Positions 28,973 through 37,111 of a stretch of DNA of 61,897 nucleotides are shown here, one piece after another; position 1 is the stretch's first letter, and the number at the start of each line of letters is the position of its first letter. Source of the DNA: Thermoanaerobaculia bacterium. GTDB lineage: Bacteria > Acidobacteriota > Thermoanaerobaculia > UBA5066 > DATFVB01. The stretch is from positions 1 to 61,897 of the forward strand of contig DASTIQ010000006.1 of the NCBI GenBank assembly GCA_035717485.1, given 5' to 3'. Made by a program: the position numbers and the translations under genes. The notes below the pieces were generated by a model. The model saw only the letters and a program-made list of their open reading frames with translations, did no database searches and was not told the origin of the DNA.

Positions 28973-29946
28973 CAGCTCTTCTTCCTCGCCTCTTCGTCCT
29001 CCGCGGCGAGGTCCTTGTCGAAGATCTTGACGATCGCGCCCTTGCGGAGGTCGACCAGGTAATCGGCGAACTTCTTGTCGTAGATCTCCTCCGACATCCG
29101 CTTCCGGATCTCTTCCTTGACGTCGTCGAACGGCCGGAACCCGGCCTTCTCGCGATCCGTGATCGAGAGGAGAGCGAACCCGTCCTTCAGCTCGACCGGG
29201 CCCGCCAGGGCGTCGGTGCTCCCGAAGATCGCCTGGTCGAGCGGCGGCGTGAGGTCGCCGTGCGACACGATGCCGAGGTCGCCGCCCCTCGCGCGGGCGG
29301 GGCCCTCGGTGATCTCGCGGGCGACGTCTCCGAAAGCCTTTCCGGCCGCGATCTGCGAGCGGGCCGCGTCGATCTTCGTCCGGGCGGCCTCCTTCGAGGC
29401 GGCGTCCGACGGCTCGAACCGGACGAGGATCTCCGCGACGTGCGCTTTCTCGGGAATCCCGTACTTCTGCTCCTTCACCTTCTCGTACTCGGTGCGAAGG
29501 GCATCGTCGTTCAGGTTGATCGGCACTTCCCGGGCGAGCACCTTGTTCGTCAGGAGCGATTCCCGGAGCTGCTCGCGGAGCGTGTCCCGGTCGATGCCGT
29601 TGGCCGCGAGCGCGCGGTCGAAGTCCGCGTCGGAAGTGAGCCCGTACTGCGTCTTGACGCGGTCCATGGCTTCGTCGACTTCTTCGGGAGTCGCGGTGAT
29701 TTCGAGGCGCGCCGCCTTCCCCTCGACGAGCTTCTGCCGGATCATCTGCTCGAGGACCGTGATCCGCAGCTTGTTCAGATCCGTCGGCGCCTGGGGATCC
29801 TTCCGGGCCCGGTCGACGCGCTCGTCGAGCTGGCTCTGGGTGATGATCGCGTCGTTGACCCGGGCGACGACGCGCTCGACGAGATCGGCGGCCGTCGCCG
29901 CCGAGGCGAGCGCGCCGAGGGCGAGGAGGGCGAAGAGCTTCCTCAT
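28972..29946 (-). CDS. surA: SurA-like periplasmic peptidyl-prolyl isomerase
   Basis: A 324-residue exported parvulin chaperone. Signal peptide MRKLFALLALGALASAATAA, SurA-N domain (VVARVNDAIITQSQLDERVD, VLEQMIRQKLVEGKAARL), then one parvulin domain (HVAEILVRF, FGDVAREITEGPARARGGDLG landmarks, LDQAIFG, ELKDGFALLSI). One rotamase domain instead of the two in E. coli SurA. It should escort outer-membrane proteins. ATG at 29946 has GGAAAGGA upstream and overlaps the stop of the lipoprotein parvulin (ATGA). Confidence 0.88.
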   Translation of the reverse strand: MRKLFALLALGALASAATAADLVERVVARVNDAIITQSQLDERVDRARKDPQAPTDLNKLRITVLEQMIRQKLVEGKAARLEITATPEEVDEAMDRVKTQYGLTSDADFDRALAANGIDRDTLREQLRESLLTNKVLAREVPINLNDDALRTEYEKVKEQKYGIPEKAHVAEILVRFEPSDAASKEAARTKIDAARSQIAAGKAFGDVAREITEGPARARGGDLGIVSHGDLTPPLDQAIFGSTDALAGPVELKDGFALLSITDREKAGFRPFDDVKEEIRKRMSEEIYDKKFADYLVDLRKGAIVKIFDKDLAAEDEEARKKS

Positions 29947-31046
29947 GATTCCTTTCCTCCGGGAAGAAAGCTTCCCGTGTAGACGAAGGGGAGCCGGTCG
30001 AAATACACGCGCAGGCGACCCTCGCGCCGGGCCGCGTCGACGATCCCGTGGAGATACCGGTCGGTCTTTTCCCTCGCGAGACGGCTCCGGATCTCGGGAG
30101 CGGCCTCGTCCCGGGAGAGTGTCCGCGCCGGATGGCGGTCGAGCATCTTGAAGACCAGGAATCCCTCCTCCGCGGCGATCACCGGCGAAACCTCGTCCGG
30201 CTTCAAACGGAAGACCGCCGCCTCGAATTCCGACGGCAGATCGCCGCGCTGAACCCATCCGAGGGCGCCCCCGCGAGCCGCGTCCGGCGCCCGCGAAACC
30301 GTCCGCGCCAGCTCGCCGAAGTCGTTGCCCGACACGGCGCGGGAGCGGGCCCTCTCCGCCTCGGGGCGGGTGCGGGTGAAGATTCGCGCGACTTTCGCCT
30401 CCTCCGGACGCCGCCACCGTTCCGGGTGGCGATCATATTCCTCCGAGGCCTCCGCGTCGGTCGGCCGGACCACGTCTCCCGCGCGCGCGACGAGCATTCC
30501 GGGCGCCTCGCGGCGGTCGACATTGTCGTCTCCCGTGTCGAGCTTCGCCTCGCGGCGCCAGGTCTCTTCCCGGAGGAACTCGTCGAACAGCCCCGAGACG
30601 ACGGCGGGCTGGGACTCCGCGATCGGCCTTCCCGCGTTGGCTTCGAAGAACGCCCGGAACGACCGGAGCGCGACCGGGCGGCCGTCGATCTCGGCGATCG
30701 TGTCGATCGGGGGAGCGGGGCGCCGGGCGCAGGCGCCGGCGAGAAGCGCCGCGGCGGCGAGGAGAATCGCCGTCGAAATCCCGCCGTTGCCAAATCGATT
30801 CTTGAAATGCCGGAGCGCGGTGCTCTCGGAACGGGATTCGGAGCGGCGACGGCAGTCGAGCAGCTTCGGTTCGGGCCCTTCGCATTGCGGGGGATCCTCC
30901 GCGAAGTAACCGAGCGGAGGTCCCGCGATGCGGGAGCGGAAGCGTGGGCGAGGGGGTGGCGGCTCCGCGGTCGAGTCGCTCGTTCGAGGAGCTGCGGAGC
31001 CGTCACTCGCTCTCGGTCCCCGAGCCAGCTTCCGCGACGGGTTCAC
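29943..31046 (-). CDS. SurA/PrsA-like lipoprotein parvulin, start uncertain
   Basis: A second parvulin-type foldase. From about residue 90 it reads ISTAILLAAAALLAGACARRP: a lipoprotein signal with lipobox LAGAC. A SurA-N-like part (IDGRPVALRSFRAFFEA) and a rotamase domain (AKVARIFTRT, FGELARTVSRAPDAARGGAL) follow, with weak conservation of catalytic residues. The only standard in-frame start is GTG 31046, overlapping the mfd stop (GTGA). This adds about 90 low-complexity Arg/Ser/Pro residues before the signal. The natural N-terminus would need a rare codon such as ATT at 30779. So either the leader is unusual or the start region is damaged. Confidence 0.7.
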   Translation of the reverse strand: MNPSRKLARGPRASDGSAAPRTSDSTAEPPPPRPRFRSRIAGPPLGYFAEDPPQCEGPEPKLLDCRRRSESRSESTALRHFKNRFGNGGISTAILLAAAALLAGACARRPAPPIDTIAEIDGRPVALRSFRAFFEANAGRPIAESQPAVVSGLFDEFLREETWRREAKLDTGDDNVDRREAPGMLVARAGDVVRPTDAEASEEYDRHPERWRRPEEAKVARIFTRTRPEAERARSRAVSGNDFGELARTVSRAPDAARGGALGWVQRGDLPSEFEAAVFRLKPDEVSPVIAAEEGFLVFKMLDRHPARTLSRDEAAPEIRSRLAREKTDRYLHGIVDAARREGRLRVYFDRLPFVYTGSFLPGGKES

Positions 31047-34000
31047 GCCGCCTCGAGGAGCGCGTCGAGGAACGCCATCACGGCCTCGACGCTCCATTCC
31101 GGCGGCAGGGAGACGACGCCGGACGGCGACACGGCCGCGCCGGTCTTTCCGCGCAGAAGCGCGACGACGCGCCCGGGTTCCGCCCGCGACTCGCCGTCGA
31201 AGACGAGGCGATACGCGCCGCGGCGGCGCTCGATCGACTTGATCGCGAGGCGCTCCGCGCGGCGTCGGAGGCGCCCGTACTCGATCAGATTCGTGACGGC
31301 GGGCGGCGGAGGGCCGAATCGGTCCTCCGTCTCCTTCGCGATTTCGCGGATCTCGGCGTCGTCCCGCGCGCGCGCGATCCTCTTGTAGAGCGCCATCCGG
31401 AGGCTCTCTTCCGGGAGGTACGCGGCGGGAATCGACAGGTCGCTTCCGAGGGAGATCGTGACGGTCCGTTCGGGCAGGACTTCCTCCCCCTTCATCTGGC
31501 GCATCGCTTCGTCGAGGAGGTCGAGATACATCTCGAGGCCGACGGCGGCGATGTGCCCCGACTGCTCGGCGCCGAGGAAGTTCCCCGCGCCCCGGATCTC
31601 GAGATCCTTCGCGGCGATCCGGAACCCGGCGCCGAGGTCGCAGAACTCGCGGATCGTCGCCAGGCGCGCCCGCGCCGTCTCCGTCAGCGCCGCTCCCGGC
31701 TCGATGACGAGCCAGCAGTACGCCGCCTTGTCGCTCCGGCCCACGCGCCCGCGGAGCTGGTAGAGCTGCGACAGGCCGAACGTGTCGGCGCGGTCGATCA
31801 CGATCGTGTTGACCGACGGGATGTCGATCCCGTTTTCGATGATCGTCGTCGCGAGCAGGATGTCGGACTTCCGCGACACGAAGTCGATCATCGTCTTTTC
31901 GAGCTCCCCCTCGCTCATCTGGCCGTGGCCCACCGCGATCCGCGCGTTCGGCAGGAGCTCCGACAGGAACGTCTTCTCCGCGAGGATCGATTCGACGCGG
32001 TTGTGGACGTAGAACACCTGTCCCCCGCGCTCGAGCTCGAATCCGATCGCCTCGCGCACGAGATCGCCCTCTTTCGGGATGATCTGCGTCTCGATCGCGA
32101 GGCGGTTGCGCGGCGGCGTCTCGATGATCGAGAGGTCGCGGAGTCCCGAGAGCGAGAGGTTGAGGGAACGCGGGATCGGCGTGGCCGACATCGACAGGAC
32201 GTCGATCGACGCCTTCCATTCCTTGATGCGTTCCTTCTGGGCGACGCCGAACCGCTGCTCCTCGTCGACGACGAGGAGTCCGAGGTCGTGGAAGCGAATG
32301 TCCTTCGAGAGCAGTCGATGGGTCGCGATGAGGATGTCGACGCCCCCTTCCGCCGTCTTCGCCGCGATCTTCTTCTGTTCCCCGCGGTCGCGGAACCGCG
32401 AGAGGAGCTCGATCGTCACCGGGAACGCGGCGAAACGGCGCGTGAACGTCCGGTAATGCTGGTCGGCGAGGATCGTCGTCGGCGCGAGGACCGCGACCTG
32501 CTTCCCGTCGAGGACCGCCTTGAAGGCGGCGCGCATCGCCACCTCGGTCTTGCCGTACCCGACGTCGCCGCAGAGGAGGCGGTCCATCGGCGAGGGCCGC
32601 TCCATGTCGCGCTTCACGTCCGCGATCGCCTGCGCCTGATCCGGCGTCTCGACGTGCTCGAACGCGTCCTCGAACTCCTTCTGCCAGGGGGAGTCTTTCG
32701 AGAACGCGAAGCCCTGCGCCTGCGCGCGGCGGGCGTAGATCCGGAGCAGGTCTTCCGACAGGTCCTTGACGGCCTTCCGCGCCGCTTCCTTCTTGCGGCC
32801 CCACGAAGCGCTCCCGAGCCGGTCGATCTTCGGCTCGCCGCCCTCCGCGCCCGAGTACTTCTGGACGAGATCGAGGCGCTCGACGGGGAGAAGGAGCGTC
32901 TTGTCGTCGACGTAGACGATCTCGACGAACTCGCGCTCGTTCCCCTCCACCGGAATGCGCTTCAGCGCCCGGAAGCGCCCGACGCCGTAATCGACGTGGA
33001 CGACGAAGTCGCCGGGCTTCAAGTCCCGGAGGTCGGAGAGGAACGCTTCGGATGCCCTCCGCCGCGGAGCCGGCGTCGTCCGTTCCGGACCGAAGATCTG
33101 CTCCTCGGCCCAGACGGCGAGCGCGCTCTCGCGCAGCCGGAAGCCCGCGGAGATCGGTCCCGGGATCGCGGTCGCCGGGACGTCGAATTCGCGGGCGAAT
33201 CGCCGGAGCTTCTCGGCGCCCCCTTTCGGATGCACCGCCACGAGGACGCTCTCGCCGCGGGCCGCGGCGGCGCGGAGCTCCGCGGCGGCTTCCCGCACGC
33301 GCCCGTCGAACGCCGTCACCTCCTCGGCGGAGAGCGGGAGGGGAGTTCCGGGGACGAGCCCGAGGCGGTCGAGAGCCACCGTCGCGCGGGAGGCGAGCAT
33401 CTCCCGAATCGCCGGGACCGGATGGAGGAGCGCCTCCGGCGAGATCGCGTCGCGCTCGGGCTCGTAGTCCGCCGCGACCCGGTCGCTCCACCGCGTCAGG
33501 GCGTCCTCGACGGAGGCGGGCTCGAGCACGACGACCTGAGCCTCGGGAGCGAAGTCGAAGATCGTCGCGGCATTTCCGGCGACGGCCGGGAGGAAGAGAG
33601 TTCTCTCGGCCGAGGACGGGACCCGGCCGAGGGTTTCCTCGAGGAGCGCCTCCGCTTCCTTCGATTCCGAGACGGCGGCGAGGGGCCCGAAGACGACGCG
33701 CTCGAGAGTCGCGTCGGAGCGCTGCGTGTCCGGGTCGAACGTGCGGATCGAGGCGACTTCGTCCCCGTCGAGCTCGATGCGGACCGGCCGGTCCCGATCG
33801 GGAGGGAAGACGTCCACGATTCCGCCCCGCGCGGCGAAGTCTCCCGTTTCCGTCACGAGGTCGGTTGCCGCGTACCCTTCCCGCGCGAGGAACGCGAGGA
33901 GCGCTCCCCGCTCGATCGCCCCGCCGCGGGAAATCGGAAACCGGCGGGCGGTGAAGCTCTCGGGGGAGGGGAGCCGCGCGAAGAGGAAGCGCGCGGGCAC

Positions 34001-34402
34001 CGCCGCGATCCGGCAGGTCCCCTCCGCGAGCGAGGAGAGCAGGGCGAACTCGGACCGCCGGTACTTGAGCGAGGGCCCGACCCGCTGGTAGGGAGTCAGG
34101 GAGGGCTCCGGAGCCACGCAGATGGCGCCCGCTCCGAACGCGGCGGCGTCCGCTGCGGTCGTTTCCGCGGAAGGCTCGTCGGTGGCGACGACGATGACGG
34201 GTCCGGATTCGGAGAGCAGGGCGGCGATCGCGCCGGGGAGCGCCCCCACGGCGCCCGAGACGACGAGCGTCCGCCGGCCTTTTCGCGCGTCGGGCGCGCG
34301 CACCCCCGCGCGCCGGAGGGCTTCCGCCACTTCCGCGAGCTCCGGGCGTTGCCGGCCGGTGGCGACGGCGCTATCCGGCGACCGCGCTCCCTGCGAAGCC
34401 AA
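31043..34402 (-). CDS. mfd: Transcription-repair coupling factor Mfd
   Basis: A 1119-residue protein with the full Mfd order: UvrB-like N-terminus (SLTPYQRVGPSLKYRRSEF, ARGGIVDVFPPDRDRPVR), RNA-polymerase-interaction domain (DLKPGDFVVHVDYGVGRF), RecG-like helicase motor and a C-terminal TRCF domain. The helicase shows Walker A GDVGYGKTEVA near residue 614, DEEQRFGV near 712, SATPIPRSL and QLRGRVGRSDK. It removes RNA polymerase stalled at lesions and recruits UvrA. The start is TTG 34402, shortly after a TACTAT -10-like box on the minus strand (34419-34424). Divergent from the membrane protein at 34511. Confidence 0.95.
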   Translation of the reverse strand: MASQGARSPDSAVATGRQRPELAEVAEALRRAGVRAPDARKGRRTLVVSGAVGALPGAIAALLSESGPVIVVATDEPSAETTAADAAAFGAGAICVAPEPSLTPYQRVGPSLKYRRSEFALLSSLAEGTCRIAAVPARFLFARLPSPESFTARRFPISRGGAIERGALLAFLAREGYAATDLVTETGDFAARGGIVDVFPPDRDRPVRIELDGDEVASIRTFDPDTQRSDATLERVVFGPLAAVSESKEAEALLEETLGRVPSSAERTLFLPAVAGNAATIFDFAPEAQVVVLEPASVEDALTRWSDRVAADYEPERDAISPEALLHPVPAIREMLASRATVALDRLGLVPGTPLPLSAEEVTAFDGRVREAAAELRAAAARGESVLVAVHPKGGAEKLRRFAREFDVPATAIPGPISAGFRLRESALAVWAEEQIFGPERTTPAPRRRASEAFLSDLRDLKPGDFVVHVDYGVGRFRALKRIPVEGNEREFVEIVYVDDKTLLLPVERLDLVQKYSGAEGGEPKIDRLGSASWGRKKEAARKAVKDLSEDLLRIYARRAQAQGFAFSKDSPWQKEFEDAFEHVETPDQAQAIADVKRDMERPSPMDRLLCGDVGYGKTEVAMRAAFKAVLDGKQVAVLAPTTILADQHYRTFTRRFAAFPVTIELLSRFRDRGEQKKIAAKTAEGGVDILIATHRLLSKDIRFHDLGLLVVDEEQRFGVAQKERIKEWKASIDVLSMSATPIPRSLNLSLSGLRDLSIIETPPRNRLAIETQIIPKEGDLVREAIGFELERGGQVFYVHNRVESILAEKTFLSELLPNARIAVGHGQMSEGELEKTMIDFVSRKSDILLATTIIENGIDIPSVNTIVIDRADTFGLSQLYQLRGRVGRSDKAAYCWLVIEPGAALTETARARLATIREFCDLGAGFRIAAKDLEIRGAGNFLGAEQSGHIAAVGLEMYLDLLDEAMRQMKGEEVLPERTVTISLGSDLSIPAAYLPEESLRMALYKRIARARDDAEIREIAKETEDRFGPPPPAVTNLIEYGRLRRRAERLAIKSIERRRGAYRLVFDGESRAEPGRVVALLRGKTGAAVSPSGVVSLPPEWSVEAVMAFLDALLEAA

Positions 34403-34497
34403 AACTGATCATCCGGCAATAGTAACGCGTCGCCGGAGGTACCCATTCCCTGCCCGCTCAGCGGGTTGCCTCCGGAAACTCTCGTGCCCGGGTCGCG

Positions 34498-34503
34498 TAA
34501 TAT
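34498..34503 (+). promoter_or_regulatory. -10 box, probable leaderless start
   Basis: TAATAT with only 7 nt (CCGGGAG) before the ATG at 34511. Transcription would start at or next to the ATG. Confidence 0.45.
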
Positions 34504-34510
34504 CCGGGAG

Positions 34511-35539
34511 ATGACCGACGCCGAGGCCCGCCGCCCCCTTCCGGCCGCTTTCTGGGCGTCGGCGGGACTGATCGCGGCGGTCTGCGCCGCGATCGTGCGC
34601 ACCCCGCTGTTCGAGCGCGCCCCCGAGATGGGCGCGTTCGGGGTGACTTTCGACTTCTGCGTGACGATCCCCGCGCTCTATTACGCGCTCGTCGTACGCC
34701 GGGGAGCTCACCCCGCGACGCTCATCCCGGTCTTCGGCGGAGGGATGCTCCTGGCGCGGCTCGTCGTCCCCCGAGGCCACCAGGAGTTCCTCCACTCGCT
34801 CGCCCCGCTCGGCTCGGTCCTCGATCTCGTTCTCCTCGCGGTCGTCTTCGCGCGCGTCCGGCGGATCTCGCGGGTTCTTCGGGCGGCGGACGCGGCGGAC
34901 CCGGTCGAAAAGATCCGCATCGCGTGCGAGGGCATCTTCGGCGCCGGGCGGCTGGCCGGCGCGGTCTCCGCCGAGATCGCGATTCTCTGGTATGCGCTTT
35001 TCTCGTGGCGCCGGACGACGGCGCACGCCGAAACGCGTCGGCGCCCCTCCGCGGACGGTCTCACGTTCTACCGCGCGAGCGGATGGCCGACGGTCCTCGC
35101 CGTCGTGTTCCTCCTGATCGCGGGGGAGGGCTTCGGCGCCCACCTCCTCCTCTCGCGATGGAGCATCCGGGCGGCATGGACCTTCACCGCTCTCGACTTC
35201 TACTCGGTCCTGTGGCTCCTCGGCGACTTCCAGGCGCTGCGGCTGCGTCCCGCGACTTTCGACGGAGAGACGCTCCGGCTCCGGTTCGGCCTGCGGTGGT
35301 CCGCCGAGATCGACGCCTCGAACATCGAAACGGTCGACCGGGTCGCCCCGGGCGAGTTCCCGAAGTCGCGCGACACGCTTCGCTTCTCGATGCTCGACGA
35401 GCCGCGATACGCGATCCGGTTCCGTGAGCCGGTGGCCTTCCGCGGGATCGCGGGGCTGGAACGGCGGGTCCGGGCGGTGGGCGTCCTCCCTGACGGAGCG
35501 GCCGATTTCGAAGCCCTTTTCGCCGGCTTTCTTTCCTGA
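34511..35539 (+). CDS. Polytopic membrane protein of unknown function
   Basis: A 342-residue protein with about seven hydrophobic segments in the first 240 residues (PAAFWASAGLIAAVCAAIV, FDFCVTIPALYYALVV, and others). A soluble C-terminal beta-rich domain follows (TFDGETLRLRFGLRWSAEI... IETVDRV), resembling a small PH-like domain as in bPH-type membrane proteins. I do not recognise a named family. ATG 34511 is preferred over 34466 because the -10 box lies between them. Confidence 0.7.
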   Translation: MTDAEARRPLPAAFWASAGLIAAVCAAIVRTPLFERAPEMGAFGVTFDFCVTIPALYYALVVRRGAHPATLIPVFGGGMLLARLVVPRGHQEFLHSLAPLGSVLDLVLLAVVFARVRRISRVLRAADAADPVEKIRIACEGIFGAGRLAGAVSAEIAILWYALFSWRRTTAHAETRRRPSADGLTFYRASGWPTVLAVVFLLIAGEGFGAHLLLSRWSIRAAWTFTALDFYSVLWLLGDFQALRLRPATFDGETLRLRFGLRWSAEIDASNIETVDRVAPGEFPKSRDTLRFSMLDEPRYAIRFREPVAFRGIAGLERRVRAVGVLPDGAADFEALFAGFLS

Positions 35540-35672
35540 TTCTCGCTTTTCCGACCTCACCCCGCGCGACTCGCCGCTCGTCACTGACTTCCGGCGGCAC
35601 GTCGATTGCTCCCTCCCTCTCCCGTGGCGCCCGGCGCGAAGCCGGTTTCCCGCGCCGGAAAGGAACGTGAAC
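35540..35672 (+). other. Gap with second-family repeat words
   Basis: Contains CCGCGCGACTCGCCGCTCGT and CACTGACTTCC, related to the GACTCGCGACT family, then the ribosome binding site GGAAAGGA before the phosphoesterase. No gene. Confidence 0.35.
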
Positions 35673-36854
35673 GTGAATTCGCAGAGTCCGCGCGCCCGAA
35701 TCGCCACGGCACTCCTCGTCGCGCTCGCCACCGCCGCCGTGGCCGGAGCCGCCAAGCGTGACAAGGCACTTCCGCTTCCCGAGAAGTCGGGAATCCAGCA
35801 CATCGTCGTCGTGATGATGGAGAATCGCTCCTTCGATCACCTGCTCGGATGGCTTCCCGGCGCCGACGGGCGGCAGACGGCCACCTATACCGACAAGAAC
35901 GGCAACCCGCAGCCGACCTACCCGCTCGCTCCCGATTATCAGGGGTGCGCGTACGCGGATCCCGACCACTCCTTCGACGGAGGCCGGATCCAGCTCGACG
36001 GGGGGCTCTGCGACGGGTGGCTGCTCGCCGGGACGGACGACCTGTTCCCGATCGGTTACTACGGGCAGAGCGATCTCGCGTTCCTCGGACGCGCGGCGGG
36101 CGACTGGACGGTTCTCGACCGTTATTTCGCGCCGGTTCTCGCTCCGACGTATCCGAACCGGATCTACCAGCACGCGGCGGTGACGGACCGCCTCGACGAC
36201 TCGATTTTTCCCCCCTCGACCCTTCCGACGATCTGGGACCGGCTCGCCGAAGAGGGATATTCCGGGCGCTACTACGCGAGCGACATTCCGTTCCTGGCCC
36301 TCTGGGGAACGAAATACGCCTCGATCACGCGGACGTACGACGACTTCCTCGCCGACTGCGCCGCGGGCACGCTGCCGGACGTCGCGTTCGTCGACCCGCC
36401 GTTCAACGGCGAGTCGAACGGCACGTCCGCCGACGACCACCCGCACGGCGACATCCGCGCCGGAGAATCCTTCCTCGACCGCACGTACGAGGCGATCGTC
36501 GCGAGCCCCGACTGGTCGTCGACCGTCCTCGTCGTGAACTTCGACGAATGGGGAGGGTTCTTCGACCACGTTCCGCCGCCCGCCGCCGACGACGTGGATC
36601 CGGCCTTCACGCAGCGCGGCTTCCGCGTTCCCGCCCTCGTCATCTCGCCGTGGTCCCGGCGCGGCTGGGTCGGCTCGAACGTGTACGACCACACGTCGGT
36701 CCTGAAGATGATCGAGTGGCGGTTCCATCTCCGGCCGCTCTCGGTGCGCGACACGAACGCCCGAAACCTCGCGGAGGTCCTCGATTTCTCCAACCCGAGT
36801 CTGTCGGCGCCCGCCTACGGCGTGCCCGACTTCACCCCGACGGCATGTCCATGA
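35673..36854 (+). CDS. Secreted phosphoesterase (phospholipase C / AcpA superfamily)
   Basis: A 393-residue enzyme of the phosphoesterase family PF04185 (non-hemolytic phospholipase C, acid phosphatase AcpA). N-terminal signal peptide (ARIATALLVALATAAVAGA), then the metal/nucleophile motif VVMMENRSFDHLLGWLPGA. Mid-protein signs are PTYPNRIYQHAA and DDHPHGDIRAGESFLD, and the C-terminal metal motif is VNFDEWGGFFDHVPPP with YDHTSVLKMIEWRF. It should hydrolyse phosphoesters outside the cytoplasm; head-group preference unknown. Start is GTG 35673 (or GTG 35667) behind GGAAAGGA. It lies upstream of the 63-residue gene. Confidence 0.88.
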   Translation: MNSQSPRARIATALLVALATAAVAGAAKRDKALPLPEKSGIQHIVVVMMENRSFDHLLGWLPGADGRQTATYTDKNGNPQPTYPLAPDYQGCAYADPDHSFDGGRIQLDGGLCDGWLLAGTDDLFPIGYYGQSDLAFLGRAAGDWTVLDRYFAPVLAPTYPNRIYQHAAVTDRLDDSIFPPSTLPTIWDRLAEEGYSGRYYASDIPFLALWGTKYASITRTYDDFLADCAAGTLPDVAFVDPPFNGESNGTSADDHPHGDIRAGESFLDRTYEAIVASPDWSSTVLVVNFDEWGGFFDHVPPPAADDVDPAFTQRGFRVPALVISPWSRRGWVGSNVYDHTSVLKMIEWRFHLRPLSVRDTNARNLAEVLDFSNPSLSAPAYGVPDFTPTACP

Positions 36855-36868
36855 ACAGGAGGAAACCC

Positions 36869-37060
36869 ATGTCCGGCAAGAGAGAGCTGATCGAACCGCA
36901 CCCCGGAGACAAACGCTTCGTGCGGCGGGACGACAAGGGACAATTCTCCGACGTCGTCGACGTCGGCAAATCGCTGTCGCAGGATCGCCGGCAGCATTCG
37001 AACACCGTGGCCAGACCGGGGGAAGGCGACCGCGGCGATCGACCGTCGAAGAAGAAGTGA
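36869..37060 (+). CDS. Small conserved hydrophilic protein
   Basis: A 63-residue protein, ATG at 36869 with AGGAGG at 36857-36862. Sequence features: KRELIEPHPGDKRFVRRD, KGQFSDVVDVGKSLSQDRR, and a basic tail. I recall near-identical short proteins in many unrelated soil bacteria (motif P-x-P-G-D-K-R-[FY]-V-R-R-D); no function is known to me. No hydrophobic segment. Followed by a perfect hairpin. Confidence 0.75.
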   Translation: MSGKRELIEPHPGDKRFVRRDDKGQFSDVVDVGKSLSQDRRQHSNTVARPGEGDRGDRPSKKK

Positions 37061-37063
37061 CCT

Positions 37064-37093
37064 ATTCCCCGCTCACGGCCGTGAGCGGGGAAT
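37064..37093. terminator. Perfect 30-bp palindrome between convergent genes
   Basis: ATTCCCCGCTCACGG and its exact reverse complement with no loop spacer. It lies 4 nt after the small-protein stop and 19 nt from the stop of the convergent gene, so it can end transcripts from both sides. The A/T ends serve as short U-tracts at best. Confidence 0.7.
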
Positions 37094-37111
37094 CGTCATC
37101 GCGCCCGCAGC

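Noticed and set aside
29943-33491. 1182-codon minus-strand frame joining the lipoprotein parvulin to upstream sequence
   Set aside because: Only the last part (from about 31046 or less) is protein-like; the rest overlaps mfd in another frame and is Arg/Pro-rich.
30944-34408. 1154-codon open frame antisense to mfd
   Set aside because: Its codons mirror mfd in a GC-rich genome; the product is Arg/Asp/Glu/Leu-biased without domains, while the opposite strand encodes a complete Mfd.
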